This document shows, piece by piece, positions 51,219 through 60,129 of a DNA stretch of 64,000 nucleotides. Position numbers and translations under genes: made by a program. The stretch comes from Alistipes sp. (GTDB taxonomy: Bacteria; Bacteroidota; Bacteroidia; Bacteroidales; Rikenellaceae), in assembly GCA_017937765.1 (NCBI GenBank), contig JAGBCY010000022.1, positions 46,710-110,709 of the forward strand. Reading direction: 5' to 3'. The notes under the pieces were generated by a model, which was not told where the DNA came from, made no database searches, and saw nothing but the letters and a program-made list of their open reading frames with translations. Positions within the stretch are counted from its first letter, which is position 1, and every line of letters starts with the position of its first letter.

Positions 51219-54170
51219 ATGAAAAGATTTTTTGCTATTGCGATGCTACTACTCGTAGCGATGCCAGCTATGGCGCAGTCGGGAAAGATTACGGCTACGA
51301 TCATAGATGCTGAGACTAAGGATGGTATCATCGGTGCCATTATGGAGGTCGTGTCGTCCGACGGCCAGCGACATAAGCACTCGGTGTCGGGTGCTAAGGG
51401 CCTTGTGACCGTCACGGGTCTTGCGGCAGGAGAGTACGACGTAAATATTACCTTTATCGGCTATGCAACGCAGAACCACAAGGTTAAGGTTAGCGGCACG
51501 GTCGATCTCGGAACTCTCGAGCTCGCACCCGAGGCTGTGGCTATCGAGGCCGTGGTTAAGGAGGTGCAGGCTCTGCGCACATCGCAGAATGGCGACACGG
51601 TGGCCTATAACGCTGCGGCGTTCAAGGTGGCGGCTGATGCTGATGTTGAGGGCTTGTTGCGTAAGATGCCCGGTATCACTATATCGAATGGTTCGGTTGA
51701 GGCTCAGGGTGAGGAGGTTAAGAAGATCTTTGTGGATGGTAAGGAGTTCTTCGGCGAGGATGTGTCGACGGCTCTTAACTCGCTCCCGGCGCAGGCTGTC
51801 GATCGTATCGAGGTGTTTAATAAACTGTCGGATAACGCCGAGTTCTCGGGTATGGACGATGGCGAGGGATATAAGGCCATCAACATCGTTACGCACTCGA
51901 ATATGCGTCAGGGAGTCTTTGGTAAGCTCTACGGAGGCTATGGTTATCAGCCCGATACGGATGGCGGCGCTCCAGAGCTCGACTTCCAAAACGATGCTAT
52001 CTACTCCCCCGAGATCGGCAGTGTGACATCGAATCACAAGTACAACATCGGCGGTAACGTCAATCTGTTCCACGGCTCGAGCCGCGTGTCGGTTATCGGC
52101 CTTCTGAATAATGTCAACCAGCAGAACTTCTCGTTCGAGGATATCCTCGGCGTGACGGGAGGTAGCGGCGGCGGCCCTGGTCGCGGCCGTGGTGTTGGTC
52201 AGTATATGGTACGCCCGCAGAGTGGCGTGGCAAACGTTGGTTCTATCGGTGTTCAGTACTCCGATTCGTGGGGCGAGGGTGATAAGGTTAAGCTCAATGG
52301 ATCATACTTCTACAACAGTACAAACACACGAAACCGTAGCGTTTTGGAGAAGTGGTATGAGAGCCCGTCGCCCGATGACGATCTTATCCAGGAGGGTGAA
52401 TCGGAGACGCATAACTTCAACCACCGTCTGAACGTGCGCCTCGATTGGAACATAAACGAGAATATGTCGCTTATGTCGCGCACGAACTTCAGCTTCCAGG
52501 GTAACGATCCGTATAGCCAGCAGTATGGCGAGCTGTCGGGCGAGACGGCCGATGGCAAGGGTCTACCTTTCGAGGTGCTCTATAACGGTTCGGAGGGGTC
52601 GTCGCGTGCACTGCGCTTCAACGAGTTCTTGCAGTATCGACTGAAGCTCGGTAAGGTGGGTCGTACAATCACGGTAGATGGTCGCTACTCGATACGTAAC
52701 ACGCCAGAGTCGTGGGCGCATAGCTACTCGACGTTGTCGACCTTCGAGGAGGGTGGCATCTACTATCCTACGTTGCGTTATGTGAGTGCGTTTGCCCCTG
52801 AGACTGAGACAGATGTTAATGCCAATGTGACCTATACCGAGCCTGTGGCTAAGAATGCTCAGGTGAGTATGCAGTACCGCTTTGACTACGAGAATCAGGA
52901 GCTCGAGAAGACGGCCTACATCACCGGCGCGGACTATAACATCGCGGGTCTTGCGCCCGACGTGTCGCTCTCGAGCCTTACAGATAGCCGTAGCATCGAG
53001 CATAGGGTAGGTCCTGGCTTCCGCTACTCGAAGGATCGTAACACCTTCATCGCCAATGTCTACTACCAGCACTCGACACTCGACGGTATGGTCAAGGGCG
53101 AGCACATAAAGCGCGGCTTCGACCACGTGACCTACTTTGTGATGGGTAACATAGCGTTTAACCCGGAGAACACCATCCGCGTATTTATCAACTCCTACAC
53201 GCAAAATCCCGACGTGCGTAACTTGCAGGATATCTACGACGTGTCGAATGCTCAGTATATCTCGAAGGGTAATCCCGGTCTTCAGTCATCGTACAACCAT
53301 CGCCTGAATTTCCACTACGTGCGCTCGAATATCGAGAAGGGTCGTACCTTTATGTGGATGTTCTCGACGCAGTTGACGCAGGATTATGTCGGCCAGTCGA
53401 TAATCTATAATCCCACGGCTGAGGATATGCCCGGCCTGCCGGAGAACGATGGCCAGGCGTACAACCCCTTGCAGTATTCTACCTACGAGAATATGAATGG
53501 CTTTGCCAACCTCCGTACGCACATTAGCTACGGATTCCCCATCGCGCCCATCAAGTGTAACCTCAATGTTATGGCTGGTGTCAACTGGTCGCGTACACCC
53601 TCGAAGGTGAACAACGAGCTGAACATCACGAATAACCTCGGCTACGATGCTATGCTGTCGTTGGGAAGTAATATCTCGGAGAATATCGACTTTACGTTGC
53701 AGTGGAATGGTGCGTACAACGAGGCTAAGCAGACGCTTGCACGTACACGCGGTAACAACCAGTACTTCAGCCATACGGCATCGGGATCGTTGAAGTGGGT
53801 ATTCTGGAAGGGCTTTACGCTCACGGCTGCAGTGAACTACAACCAGTATATCGGCTTCACGGATGACTATAACGAGGACTACCTCCTCTGCAACATCTAT
53901 CTCGGTAAGAAGATATTTAAGAACCAGTTGGGTGAGGTGCTTATCGGCGTTAACGACCTCTTGAACGAGAATACGGCCTTTGTGCGCACCGTGGGTAGCG
54001 GTTATACACAGAATGCGTGGAATAGCACCATCGGTCGCTACTTCACCGTGCAGTTCAACTACAACCTGCGCTACTTCGGCAAGAATGCCACAAGGGATAT
54101 TACGAAGTACGAGGGTATGGATGTACGACCTGGTGCAGCGGCCTTTGGTCGTCCGCCTATGCACCGTTAG
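51219..54170 (+). CDS. Outer-membrane beta-barrel receptor (TonB-dependent-like)
   Basis: I chose the ATG at 51219 (983 aa). MKRFFAIAMLLLVAMPAMAQ is a signal peptide. A CarboxypepD_reg-like domain (KITATIIDAETKDGIIGAIM, about 22-105) is followed by a plug-like domain (about 110-215) with NGDTVAYNAAAFKVAADADV, LLRKMPGITISNGSVEAQG and VDRIEVFNKLSDNAEFSGMD. A Gly-rich loop (GGSGGGPGRGRG) and a large barrel follow to the end. The barrel is of the OMP_b-brl_3 type, as in the receptor at 20537-22936. No SusD partner is present, so it is not a classical glycan utilisation locus. The substrate is unknown; the signalling genes upstream may control it. Confidence 0.9.
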   Translation: MKRFFAIAMLLLVAMPAMAQSGKITATIIDAETKDGIIGAIMEVVSSDGQRHKHSVSGAKGLVTVTGLAAGEYDVNITFIGYATQNHKVKVSGTVDLGTLELAPEAVAIEAVVKEVQALRTSQNGDTVAYNAAAFKVAADADVEGLLRKMPGITISNGSVEAQGEEVKKIFVDGKEFFGEDVSTALNSLPAQAVDRIEVFNKLSDNAEFSGMDDGEGYKAINIVTHSNMRQGVFGKLYGGYGYQPDTDGGAPELDFQNDAIYSPEIGSVTSNHKYNIGGNVNLFHGSSRVSVIGLLNNVNQQNFSFEDILGVTGGSGGGPGRGRGVGQYMVRPQSGVANVGSIGVQYSDSWGEGDKVKLNGSYFYNSTNTRNRSVLEKWYESPSPDDDLIQEGESETHNFNHRLNVRLDWNINENMSLMSRTNFSFQGNDPYSQQYGELSGETADGKGLPFEVLYNGSEGSSRALRFNEFLQYRLKLGKVGRTITVDGRYSIRNTPESWAHSYSTLSTFEEGGIYYPTLRYVSAFAPETETDVNANVTYTEPVAKNAQVSMQYRFDYENQELEKTAYITGADYNIAGLAPDVSLSSLTDSRSIEHRVGPGFRYSKDRNTFIANVYYQHSTLDGMVKGEHIKRGFDHVTYFVMGNIAFNPENTIRVFINSYTQNPDVRNLQDIYDVSNAQYISKGNPGLQSSYNHRLNFHYVRSNIEKGRTFMWMFSTQLTQDYVGQSIIYNPTAEDMPGLPENDGQAYNPLQYSTYENMNGFANLRTHISYGFPIAPIKCNLNVMAGVNWSRTPSKVNNELNITNNLGYDAMLSLGSNISENIDFTLQWNGAYNEAKQTLARTRGNNQYFSHTASGSLKWVFWKGFTLTAAVNYNQYIGFTDDYNEDYLLCNIYLGKKIFKNQLGEVLIGVNDLLNENTAFVRTVGSGYTQNAWNSTIGRYFTVQFNYNLRYFGKNATRDITKYEGMDVRPGAAAFGRPPMHR

Positions 54171-54243
54171 CAGACAGACGTAACGACACTCTAAAAAGGG
54201 TTAATTCGCATTTTTATTAGTAGTGTATTTTTTTTAGTGGAGG

Positions 54244-54276
54244 TCATCCTCGGCAGATGCCGGGGATGGCTTTTTT
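54244..54276 (+). terminator. Intrinsic terminator of the receptor gene
   Basis: CATCCTCGGCA pairs with TGCCGGGGATG with one G-T pair, followed by a T run (GGCTTTTTTG), about 75 bases past the stop. Confidence 0.85.
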
Positions 54277-54332
54277 GTTTTGTGCGGAGTTGTAAGGTGA
54301 AAATATTGCGCGCTACTAACTATTAAATATTT

Positions 54333-54363
54333 TTGTACTTAGCAAAAAATATTGTATATTTGC
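54333..54363 (+). promoter_or_regulatory. Promoter of secA
   Basis: TTTG (54333-54336), exactly 19 bases, TATATTTG (54356-54363). The leader to the ATG at 54447 is about 78 bases. Confidence 0.88.
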
Positions 54364-54446
54364 GCGCATTATATGTCGATGTGTGGCGTTGTGGCTGAAA
54401 CGACTCCGACGAGGCATAACGAAAAAGAGAAAAACAGAGTAATATT

Positions 54447-57400
54447 ATGGATATTTTATCAAAGGTTATCAAGCTATTCTTCGGCTCAAAGGCCGATAAG
54501 GATCGTAAGGAGATTGTTCCCTACGTTGAGAAGATAAAGGCGATATATCCCTCTATCGCCAAGCTAACGAATGACGAGCTCCGTGCCCGCTCGGCAGCCT
54601 TGAGTAAGGCCATCGCCGACTTTATCGCAGCCGATGAGCAGAGCATCGTGAAGAATAAGGAGCTTCTGGAGCTTCCCGAAACATCGCTCAAGGATAAGGA
54701 GCGCATCTCGAAGGAGATCGACGACACCACCAAGCGCATCGACGATAAGATCGAGGAGAAGCTCGAGGAGATTCTCCCCGAGGCCTTCGCTATTATGAAG
54801 GATACGGCACGCCGCTTTGCCGAGAATGAGGAGGTGGTTGTTACGGCTAACGACTTCGACCGTAACCTTGCGGCCGAGCGTCAGGACTTGGTGCGTATCG
54901 AGGATGATAAGGCTATATATAGCTGCCAGTGGACTGCTGGTGGTAACGTCATCAAGTGGGATATGGTTCACTACGACGTGCAGCTCTTCGGTGGTGTGGT
55001 ATTGCACAAGGGCCGTATCGCCGAGATGGCTACGGGTGAGGGTAAGACCCTCGTGGCAACACTCCCCGTATTCCTCAACGCCCTCGCTCACAAGGGTGTT
55101 CACGTGGTTACGGTGAACGACTATCTGGCACGTCGTGATGCCGAGTGGATGGGTCCGATGTATCAGTTCCACGGCCTCTCGGTTGCTTGTATCGACAACA
55201 CGCGTCCCAACTCTGCGGAGCGTCGTAAGGCCTATAATGCCGACATTACCTTTGGTACGAACAACGAGTTCGGCTTTGACTACCTGCGTGACAATATGGC
55301 ATCGCAGCCTAAGGACCTCGTGCAGCGTAAGCATCACTTCGCTATTGTCGATGAGGTCGACTCGGTGTTGATCGACGATGCTCGTACGCCGCTTATCATC
55401 TCAGGTCCCGTGCCTAAGGGCGGCGACCAGCTCTTCGCGGAGTTCCAGCCCTCGGCAAAGTATATCTACGACCTCCAGAGCAAGATGTCGTCGGCCGATG
55501 TTGCCGAGGCTAAGCGTCTCTATAACGAGGGTCAGCACGAGGAGGCCGGTAAGCTCTTGTTGCGTGCGCACAAGGCTATGCCTAAGTATAAGGCGTTGAT
55601 TAAGTTCCTCTCGGAGCCCGGTGTTAAGGTGCTTCTCCAGAAGACCGAGAACATCTATATGCAGGACAACGAGCGTCGTATGCACGAGATTACCGACGAC
55701 AACTTCGTTGTTCACGACGAGAAGATGAACTCGTTGATCCTCACGGATAAGGGTCACGAGGTGGCATCTAAGCGTTTCAACGAGGAGGGCTTCTTCGTAT
55801 TGCCCGACATCGGTGCTCGTATTGCCGAGCTCGAGCAGGATAAGGAGCTTAGCGCAGAGGAGCGCGCTCAGAAGAAGGATGAGCTCCTCAGCGACTACTC
55901 TATCAAGGCTGAGCGCGTACACACGATGAACCAGCTCCTCAAGGCTTACTTTATGTTCGAGAAGGAGGTAGAGTACGTGCTTATCGACAACAAGGTTAAG
56001 ATCGTCGACGAGCAGACGGGCCGTATTATGGAGGGCCGTCGTTACTCGGATGGTCTGCATCAGGCTATCGAGGCTAAGGAGAATGTGAAGGTTGAGGATG
56101 CAACGCAGACCTTCGCAACCATCACGCTTCAGAACTACTTCCGTATGTATCACAAGCTCGCCGGTATGACCGGTACTGCCGAGACCGAGTCGTCGGAGTT
56201 CTGGAGCATCTATAAGCTCGATGTTGTGGTGATCCCCACGAATAAGAAGGTTATCCGCGACGACCGCGAGGACCTTGTATATAAGACCGAGCGAGAGAAG
56301 TATAACGCCGTTATCGCTGAGATTGAGAAGCTCGTGTCGGAGGGTCGTCCTGTGCTGGTGGGTACTACGTCGGTGGAGATCTCGGAGCTGTTGAGCCGTA
56401 TGCTTAAGCTCCGCGGTATCAAGCATAACGTGCTGAATGCTAAGCAGCACCAGCTCGAGGCACAGATCGTTGCCGAGGCGGGCCGCAGTGGTCAGGTGAC
56501 CATCGCTACGAATATGGCGGGTCGTGGTACCGATATCAAGCTCACGCCTGAGGTTAAGGAGCGTGGAGGTCTTGCCATCATCGGTACGGAGCGTCACGAG
56601 AGCCGTCGTGTCGACCGTCAGTTGCGCGGTCGTGCAGGACGTCAGGGTGACCCCGGTTCGTCGCAGTTCTTCGTGTCGTTGGAGGATAAGCTTATGCGCC
56701 TCTTCGGCTCGGAGCGAATTGCTAAGCTGATGGATAAGATGGGCATCCAGGAGGGCGAGGTGATCCAGGCCGGTATGATGACAAGTGCCATCGAGCGTGC
56801 TCAGAAGAAGGTCGAGGAAAACCACTTTGGCGTGCGTAAGCGTCTGTTGGAGTACGACGACGTTATGAACTCGCAGCGTGAGGTAATCTACACGCGTCGT
56901 CGCCATGCACTCTATGGCGAGCGTATCGACATCGACCTCAATAACTTGCGTTACGACTACGCCATCAAGTTTGTCGAGGCTCACGAGGGTTGCTCGTTCG
57001 AGGAGTTTAAATTCGACTTGTTGCGCGAGGTTGCGCTCGACACTACGCTTATCGAGGAGCAGTATAACGCTATGAAACCCAAGGAGATCATCGAGTCGGT
57101 TGCTGCCGATCTTAATGCTCTCTACGAGCGTAAGGCTAAGGCATTTGCCGACATCGTACGCCCCACGATGGAGAAGATCTACGAGGCTCATCAGGATAAT
57201 ATGGGTATCCGCATTGCCTTCCCCTTCACCGATGGTCGCCTGCGTTACTCTATCCCTGTGGAGTTGCAGAGATGTAAGGATACTGATTGCGCCGAGATCT
57301 ACCGTGTCTTTGCTAAGGTGGCGTTGTTCACCACAATCGACGACGCTTGGCGCGAGCACCTCCGCGAGATGGATGACCTGCGTCAGAGCGTGCAGAATGC

Positions 57401-57746
57401 TACCTACGAGCAGAAGGATCCGTTGTTGATCTACAAGCTCGAGTCGTTCCAGCTCTTCTCGAAGATGTTGGAGGATATCAACCGCGACGTCCTCGCGTTG
57501 CTCAATAAGGCCTACCTCCCCGTCAGGGAGAACAACCCCGACACCGTACAGCAGGCTCGCGAGCAGAAGTCGAAGATCGACGTCAATAAACTTCAGGCTT
57601 CGCGTATGGCGGCAGCCGCTGCTGCTGGTCAGGGCGATAAGGGCAAGACGGCACCTATCAAGGTCGATAAGTCGGTGGGCCGTAACGATCCTTGTCCCTG
57701 TGGCTCGGGTAAGAAGTATAAGCACTGCCACGGTAAGATGGCATAA
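54447..57746 (+). CDS. secA: Protein translocase ATPase SecA
   Basis: SecA drives secretory proteins through SecYEG. The 1099 residues are longer than the about 900 of E. coli, as usual in this phylum. The motor begins with Walker [17 protein letters not shown]; Walker B lies in [20 protein letters not shown]; helicase motifs include [25 protein letters not shown] and [19 protein letters not shown]. The C-terminal end has an Ala-rich linker and the zinc-binding SEC-C motif ([16 protein letters not shown]). A consensus promoter precedes it and a dCMP deaminase gene follows by 18 bases. Confidence 0.97.
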   Translation: MDILSKVIKLFFGSKADKDRKEIVPYVEKIKAIYPSIAKLTNDELRARSAALSKAIADFIAADEQSIVKNKELLELPETSLKDKERISKEIDDTTKRIDDKIEEKLEEILPEAFAIMKDTARRFAENEEVVVTANDFDRNLAAERQDLVRIEDDKAIYSCQWTAGGNVIKWDMVHYDVQLFGGVVLHKGRIAEMATGEGKTLVATLPVFLNALAHKGVHVVTVNDYLARRDAEWMGPMYQFHGLSVACIDNTRPNSAERRKAYNADITFGTNNEFGFDYLRDNMASQPKDLVQRKHHFAIVDEVDSVLIDDARTPLIISGPVPKGGDQLFAEFQPSAKYIYDLQSKMSSADVAEAKRLYNEGQHEEAGKLLLRAHKAMPKYKALIKFLSEPGVKVLLQKTENIYMQDNERRMHEITDDNFVVHDEKMNSLILTDKGHEVASKRFNEEGFFVLPDIGARIAELEQDKELSAEERAQKKDELLSDYSIKAERVHTMNQLLKAYFMFEKEVEYVLIDNKVKIVDEQTGRIMEGRRYSDGLHQAIEAKENVKVEDATQTFATITLQNYFRMYHKLAGMTGTAETESSEFWSIYKLDVVVIPTNKKVIRDDREDLVYKTEREKYNAVIAEIEKLVSEGRPVLVGTTSVEISELLSRMLKLRGIKHNVLNAKQHQLEAQIVAEAGRSGQVTIATNMAGRGTDIKLTPEVKERGGLAIIGTERHESRRVDRQLRGRAGRQGDPGSSQFFVSLEDKLMRLFGSERIAKLMDKMGIQEGEVIQAGMMTSAIERAQKKVEENHFGVRKRLLEYDDVMNSQREVIYTRRRHALYGERIDIDLNNLRYDYAIKFVEAHEGCSFEEFKFDLLREVALDTTLIEEQYNAMKPKEIIESVAADLNALYERKAKAFADIVRPTMEKIYEAHQDNMGIRIAFPFTDGRLRYSIPVELQRCKDTDCAEIYRVFAKVALFTTIDDAWREHLREMDDLRQSVQNATYEQKDPLLIYKLESFQLFSKMLEDINRDVLALLNKAYLPVRENNPDTVQQAREQKSKIDVNKLQASRMAAAAAAGQGDKGKTAPIKVDKSVGRNDPCPCGSGKKYKHCHGKMA

Positions 57747-57764
57747 CCATAAAAGACTACGACG

Positions 57765-58196
57765 GTGGGATATAAGGAGCAAAAGCAACGACAGTTCGAC
57801 ATCCGCTACTTGCAGATGGCGCGCGTATGGGCCGAAAACTCATACTGCGTGCGCCGCAAGGTGGGTGCACTGCTCGTGAAGGATAATATGATTATCTCGG
57901 ATGGCTATAACGGTACGCCTGCAGGCTTCGAGAATGTCTGTGAGGATGATATGGGTAAGACTAAGCCCTACGTGTTGCACGCCGAGGCAAATGCTATCAC
58001 AAAGGTTGCAAAGAGCGCGAATAACTGCGACGGCTCGACACTGTATGTTACGGCCTCGCCCTGCATAGAGTGCGCTAAGCTCATCATTCAGGCGGGTATT
58101 AAGCGTGTTGTCTATGCCGATCCCTACCGCAATGACGACGGTATCGAGCTACTCCGTAAGGTGGGCATCGAGTGTGTCCAGCTCACGGTAGAGTAA
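57765..58196 (+). CDS. Deoxycytidylate deaminase family protein
   Basis: The 143-residue product is a zinc-dependent cytidine/dCMP deaminase (ComEB type) that makes dUMP for dTTP synthesis. The Zn motif is HAEANAI with PCIECAK; Arg-Lys-Val-Gly-Ala at 31-35 and DGYNGTPAGFEN also fit. The start is a GTG at 57765; the next in-frame ATG would remove 17 conserved residues. It follows secA by 18 bases. A terminator lies 30 bases after the stop. Confidence 0.92.
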   Translation: MGYKEQKQRQFDIRYLQMARVWAENSYCVRRKVGALLVKDNMIISDGYNGTPAGFENVCEDDMGKTKPYVLHAEANAITKVAKSANNCDGSTLYVTASPCIECAKLIIQAGIKRVVYADPYRNDDGIELLRKVGIECVQLTVE

Positions 58197-58225
58197 CTTA
58201 GAATGTGTAGATGATATAGAACGTA

Positions 58226-58258
58226 AAAAGAGAGCAACATCGGTTGCTCTCTTTTTTT
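58226..58258 (+). terminator. Intrinsic terminator of secA-dCMP deaminase
   Basis: AAGAGAGCAAC, loop ATC, GGTTGCTCTCTT and a T run. It is a strong stem between convergent units and the A run on the other side may let it work in both directions. Confidence 0.92.
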
Positions 58259-58261
58259 ATT

Positions 58262-58312
58262 GGATTGCTTGTCTACCTATCTACCCGTCTGCCTGCCTAT
58301 CTACCTACCACT
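58262..58312. repeat. Tetranucleotide-like low-complexity tract
   Basis: About 40 bases consist of CTAC, CTAT, CTGC and CCGTC steps (TCTACCTATCTACCCGTCT and so on) between two convergent genes. A degenerate microsatellite. Confidence 0.6.
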
Positions 58313-58345
58313 ATGAAGTGAGCCCGACAAAATGGAGGTGGCCAG

Positions 58346-59314
58346 CTAAAACTCCTGCTTGCGATTGCGCGTCTGGCTGCAGTATATAAGTACTCGTGCC
58401 AAAGGACACTCCGCGCATCGCGAACGCTCGCAATACTCCTTCGATAGTTGCAGGAGTGCCTGACTGTCGAAGGCAGTCTTTGCGCTGTAATTGCTCGAGT
58501 TCCACGCGGCAATATATCTGTTGTTCTCGGCAGGAATGCGCTCCAAGAGTTGTAACGATCTGTCTATCAGCTTGTCGGAGTTGCTATATCTGCCATAGGC
58601 ATACATCATCGGCACAACGAGGTTGATGCCCATAATGTCGCTCTTGAAACTTCCCACGCGTCGCCCTATCTCGAAGTTCTTGCTGCGCGGTACGAAGTTC
58701 GTAGCCCAGTAATCCGATGCCTTGCCCGAGAATAGCTTGTAGACATCCTTGCGCGTCTGACACGCTGTGATGCTCTGCATAGTGATCATATTTTCGTGCA
58801 GGCAGGCGGCAATCTGTGCTATGCGCAGCGTGGGGTGGTTGTTGAGATACATACCCGTAAGTTGCCACTCGCCCGCGAGCATAGGCTCAATGTTGTACTT
58901 CACGGCGAGGTGGTCGAACTCCTGACGTAGATATGTTGTGTAGTCGTCATCGGCATAGATGTCGAGAAGGCCCGATGTTCCAAGCAGTAGTGCCTCGATG
59001 TTACGAAGCGAACTATTCTCGCGCATAACGATGTGGCACGTGGCTATCTTCGCGAGTCGCTCCGTGGCCGTGCGGTTGTGCGAGCCGCCGATGAAGCGGA
59101 AGAGCATAACGTGGAGCGTCTGTGCCCAGTCGTCGGCCACCTCGCGACGTATCTCCTCGATGTCGTTATACTTGCGAAGGAGGCGTTCGTGGGCCAGATC
59201 GACAAGGAGTGTCGCACGCCTTAGCGGGTCGAGTGCGCCTAAGTGCTGGCTGCAGGCTCCCCACTTGCGACCCTCTATTAGCTTCTCGAGGGTTATGTCA
59301 AGCTGCTGCGACAT
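58346..59314 (-). CDS. DUF2851-like protein, short form
   Basis: The 322-residue product matches what I recall of the C-terminal two thirds of DUF2851: HPTLRIAQIAACLHENM, KLFSGKASDYWATNF, then IMGINLVVPMMYAYG, LLERIPAENNRYIAAWNSS and a Cys-rich end (SKEYCERSRCAECPLARVLI). Full-length members are over 400 residues; here the usual N-terminal part is missing and replaced by a short helical stretch. No function is known for the family. It is the last gene of a minus-strand run and starts 10 bases after the MIP18-type gene. Confidence 0.7.
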   Translation of the reverse strand: MSQQLDITLEKLIEGRKWGACSQHLGALDPLRRATLLVDLAHERLLRKYNDIEEIRREVADDWAQTLHVMLFRFIGGSHNRTATERLAKIATCHIVMRENSSLRNIEALLLGTSGLLDIYADDDYTTYLRQEFDHLAVKYNIEPMLAGEWQLTGMYLNNHPTLRIAQIAACLHENMITMQSITACQTRKDVYKLFSGKASDYWATNFVPRSKNFEIGRRVGSFKSDIMGINLVVPMMYAYGRYSNSDKLIDRSLQLLERIPAENNRYIAAWNSSNYSAKTAFDSQALLQLSKEYCERSRCAECPLARVLIYCSQTRNRKQEF

Positions 59315-59324
59315 AGTTGATGAT

Positions 59325-59645
59325 TTATAGGAGATTAAGCTCTAAGAGTGCCTCCTCCGACATCATCGACTTATCCCACTGCGGCTCGAACGTTAGTGTT
59401 ATGTTTACCTTGTTTACGCCGTCAATCTTGCTCACCTCACGATGAATGTCGGCAAGGAGTATATCGGCCATCGGGCAGTTGGGGGCCGTCAGCGTCATAA
59501 TGATATCGGCCGTGCCCGTGGGGTCGTAGTTAATCTCGTAGATGAGGCCGAGGTCGTAGATGTTTACGGGGATCTCGGGGTCGTATATGTTTTTGAGCGT
59601 GAGAACGATGTTCTTCTCAACAGCAAGAATCTCTTCGGGAGTCAT
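59325..59645 (-). CDS. MIP18/DUF59 family iron-sulfur assembly protein
   Basis: The 106-residue protein has the DUF59 pattern: NIYDPEIPVNIYDLGLIYEI and MTLTAPNCPMADILL, with the conserved Cys in the second. Members (SufT, PaaD-like) help to mature Fe-S proteins or act in hydroxylase assembly. It starts 13 bases after sufE, which supports a role in Fe-S cluster assembly. A more specific name is not possible from the sequence. Confidence 0.92.
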   Translation of the reverse strand: MTPEEILAVEKNIVLTLKNIYDPEIPVNIYDLGLIYEINYDPTGTADIIMTLTAPNCPMADILLADIHREVSKIDGVNKVNITLTFEPQWDKSMMSEEALLELNLL

Positions 59646-59658
59646 ACCTACCTATTAT

Positions 59659-60084
59659 TTATTGGTTTTGTGTATGTGTGAAAATCAGGGCATCGAGCTT
59701 CATCTGCTGGATCATAGCTCTCAGTCCGTTGCTACGCGTGGGCGACAGGTTCTCGCCGAGGCCTATGGCGTCGACGAAGTAAAGGTCGAGGTGTGCAGCC
59801 TCCTCAGGCGTGCGGCCATTCATCACCCTCACAAGAAGGGCGATGATGCCCTTCGTGATGATGGCGTCGCTATCTGCCGTGTAGTACATCTTGCCATCGC
59901 GGAGTTCGGCACTAACCCACACCCTCGACTGGCAGCCCTCGATAAGGTAGCGGTCGGTACGCTTCGCGGGGTCGATGGCGGGCAGCGACTCCGAGAGGCT
60001 TATCAAGTAGTCGTACTTATCGAGCCAATCGTCAAATATCGAGAACTCCTCGATGATGTTCTCCTGAATAGTGTCCTGTGTCAT
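59659..60084 (-). CDS. sufE: SufE family cysteine desulfuration protein
   Basis: SufE takes sulfur from the SufS cysteine desulfurase and passes it to the scaffold. The 141 residues include the active-site Cys in LIEGCQSRVWVSAELRDGK (Cys70), and a Trp-Leu-Asp-Lys-Tyr-Asp-Tyr-Leu region near 19-26. The C-terminal GLSPTRSNGLRAM is close to the family end motif (here LSPTRSNGLRAMI). It lies between the degenerate phosphatase gene and the MIP18-type gene. The other suf genes are not in this window. Confidence 0.94.
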   Translation of the reverse strand: MTQDTIQENIIEEFSIFDDWLDKYDYLISLSESLPAIDPAKRTDRYLIEGCQSRVWVSAELRDGKMYYTADSDAIITKGIIALLVRVMNGRTPEEAAHLDLYFVDAIGLGENLSPTRSNGLRAMIQQMKLDALIFTHTQNQ

Positions 60085-60129
60085 ATGTGGTTACGTCTGT
60101 TTCGTTATTCTCTGTTGTCTAAATCTTAT

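Noticed and set aside
51219-54170. A SusC/SusD-type polysaccharide utilisation locus
   Set aside because: No susD-like gene or glycoside hydrolase lies near either receptor, and the barrels are of the OMP_b-brl_3 type.
55401-57788. Open frame of 795 codons antisense to secA, and similar long antisense frames over pnp, dsbD, cinA, parE and others
   Set aside because: They mirror the codon bias of the real genes, lack family motifs, and the sense genes are certain.
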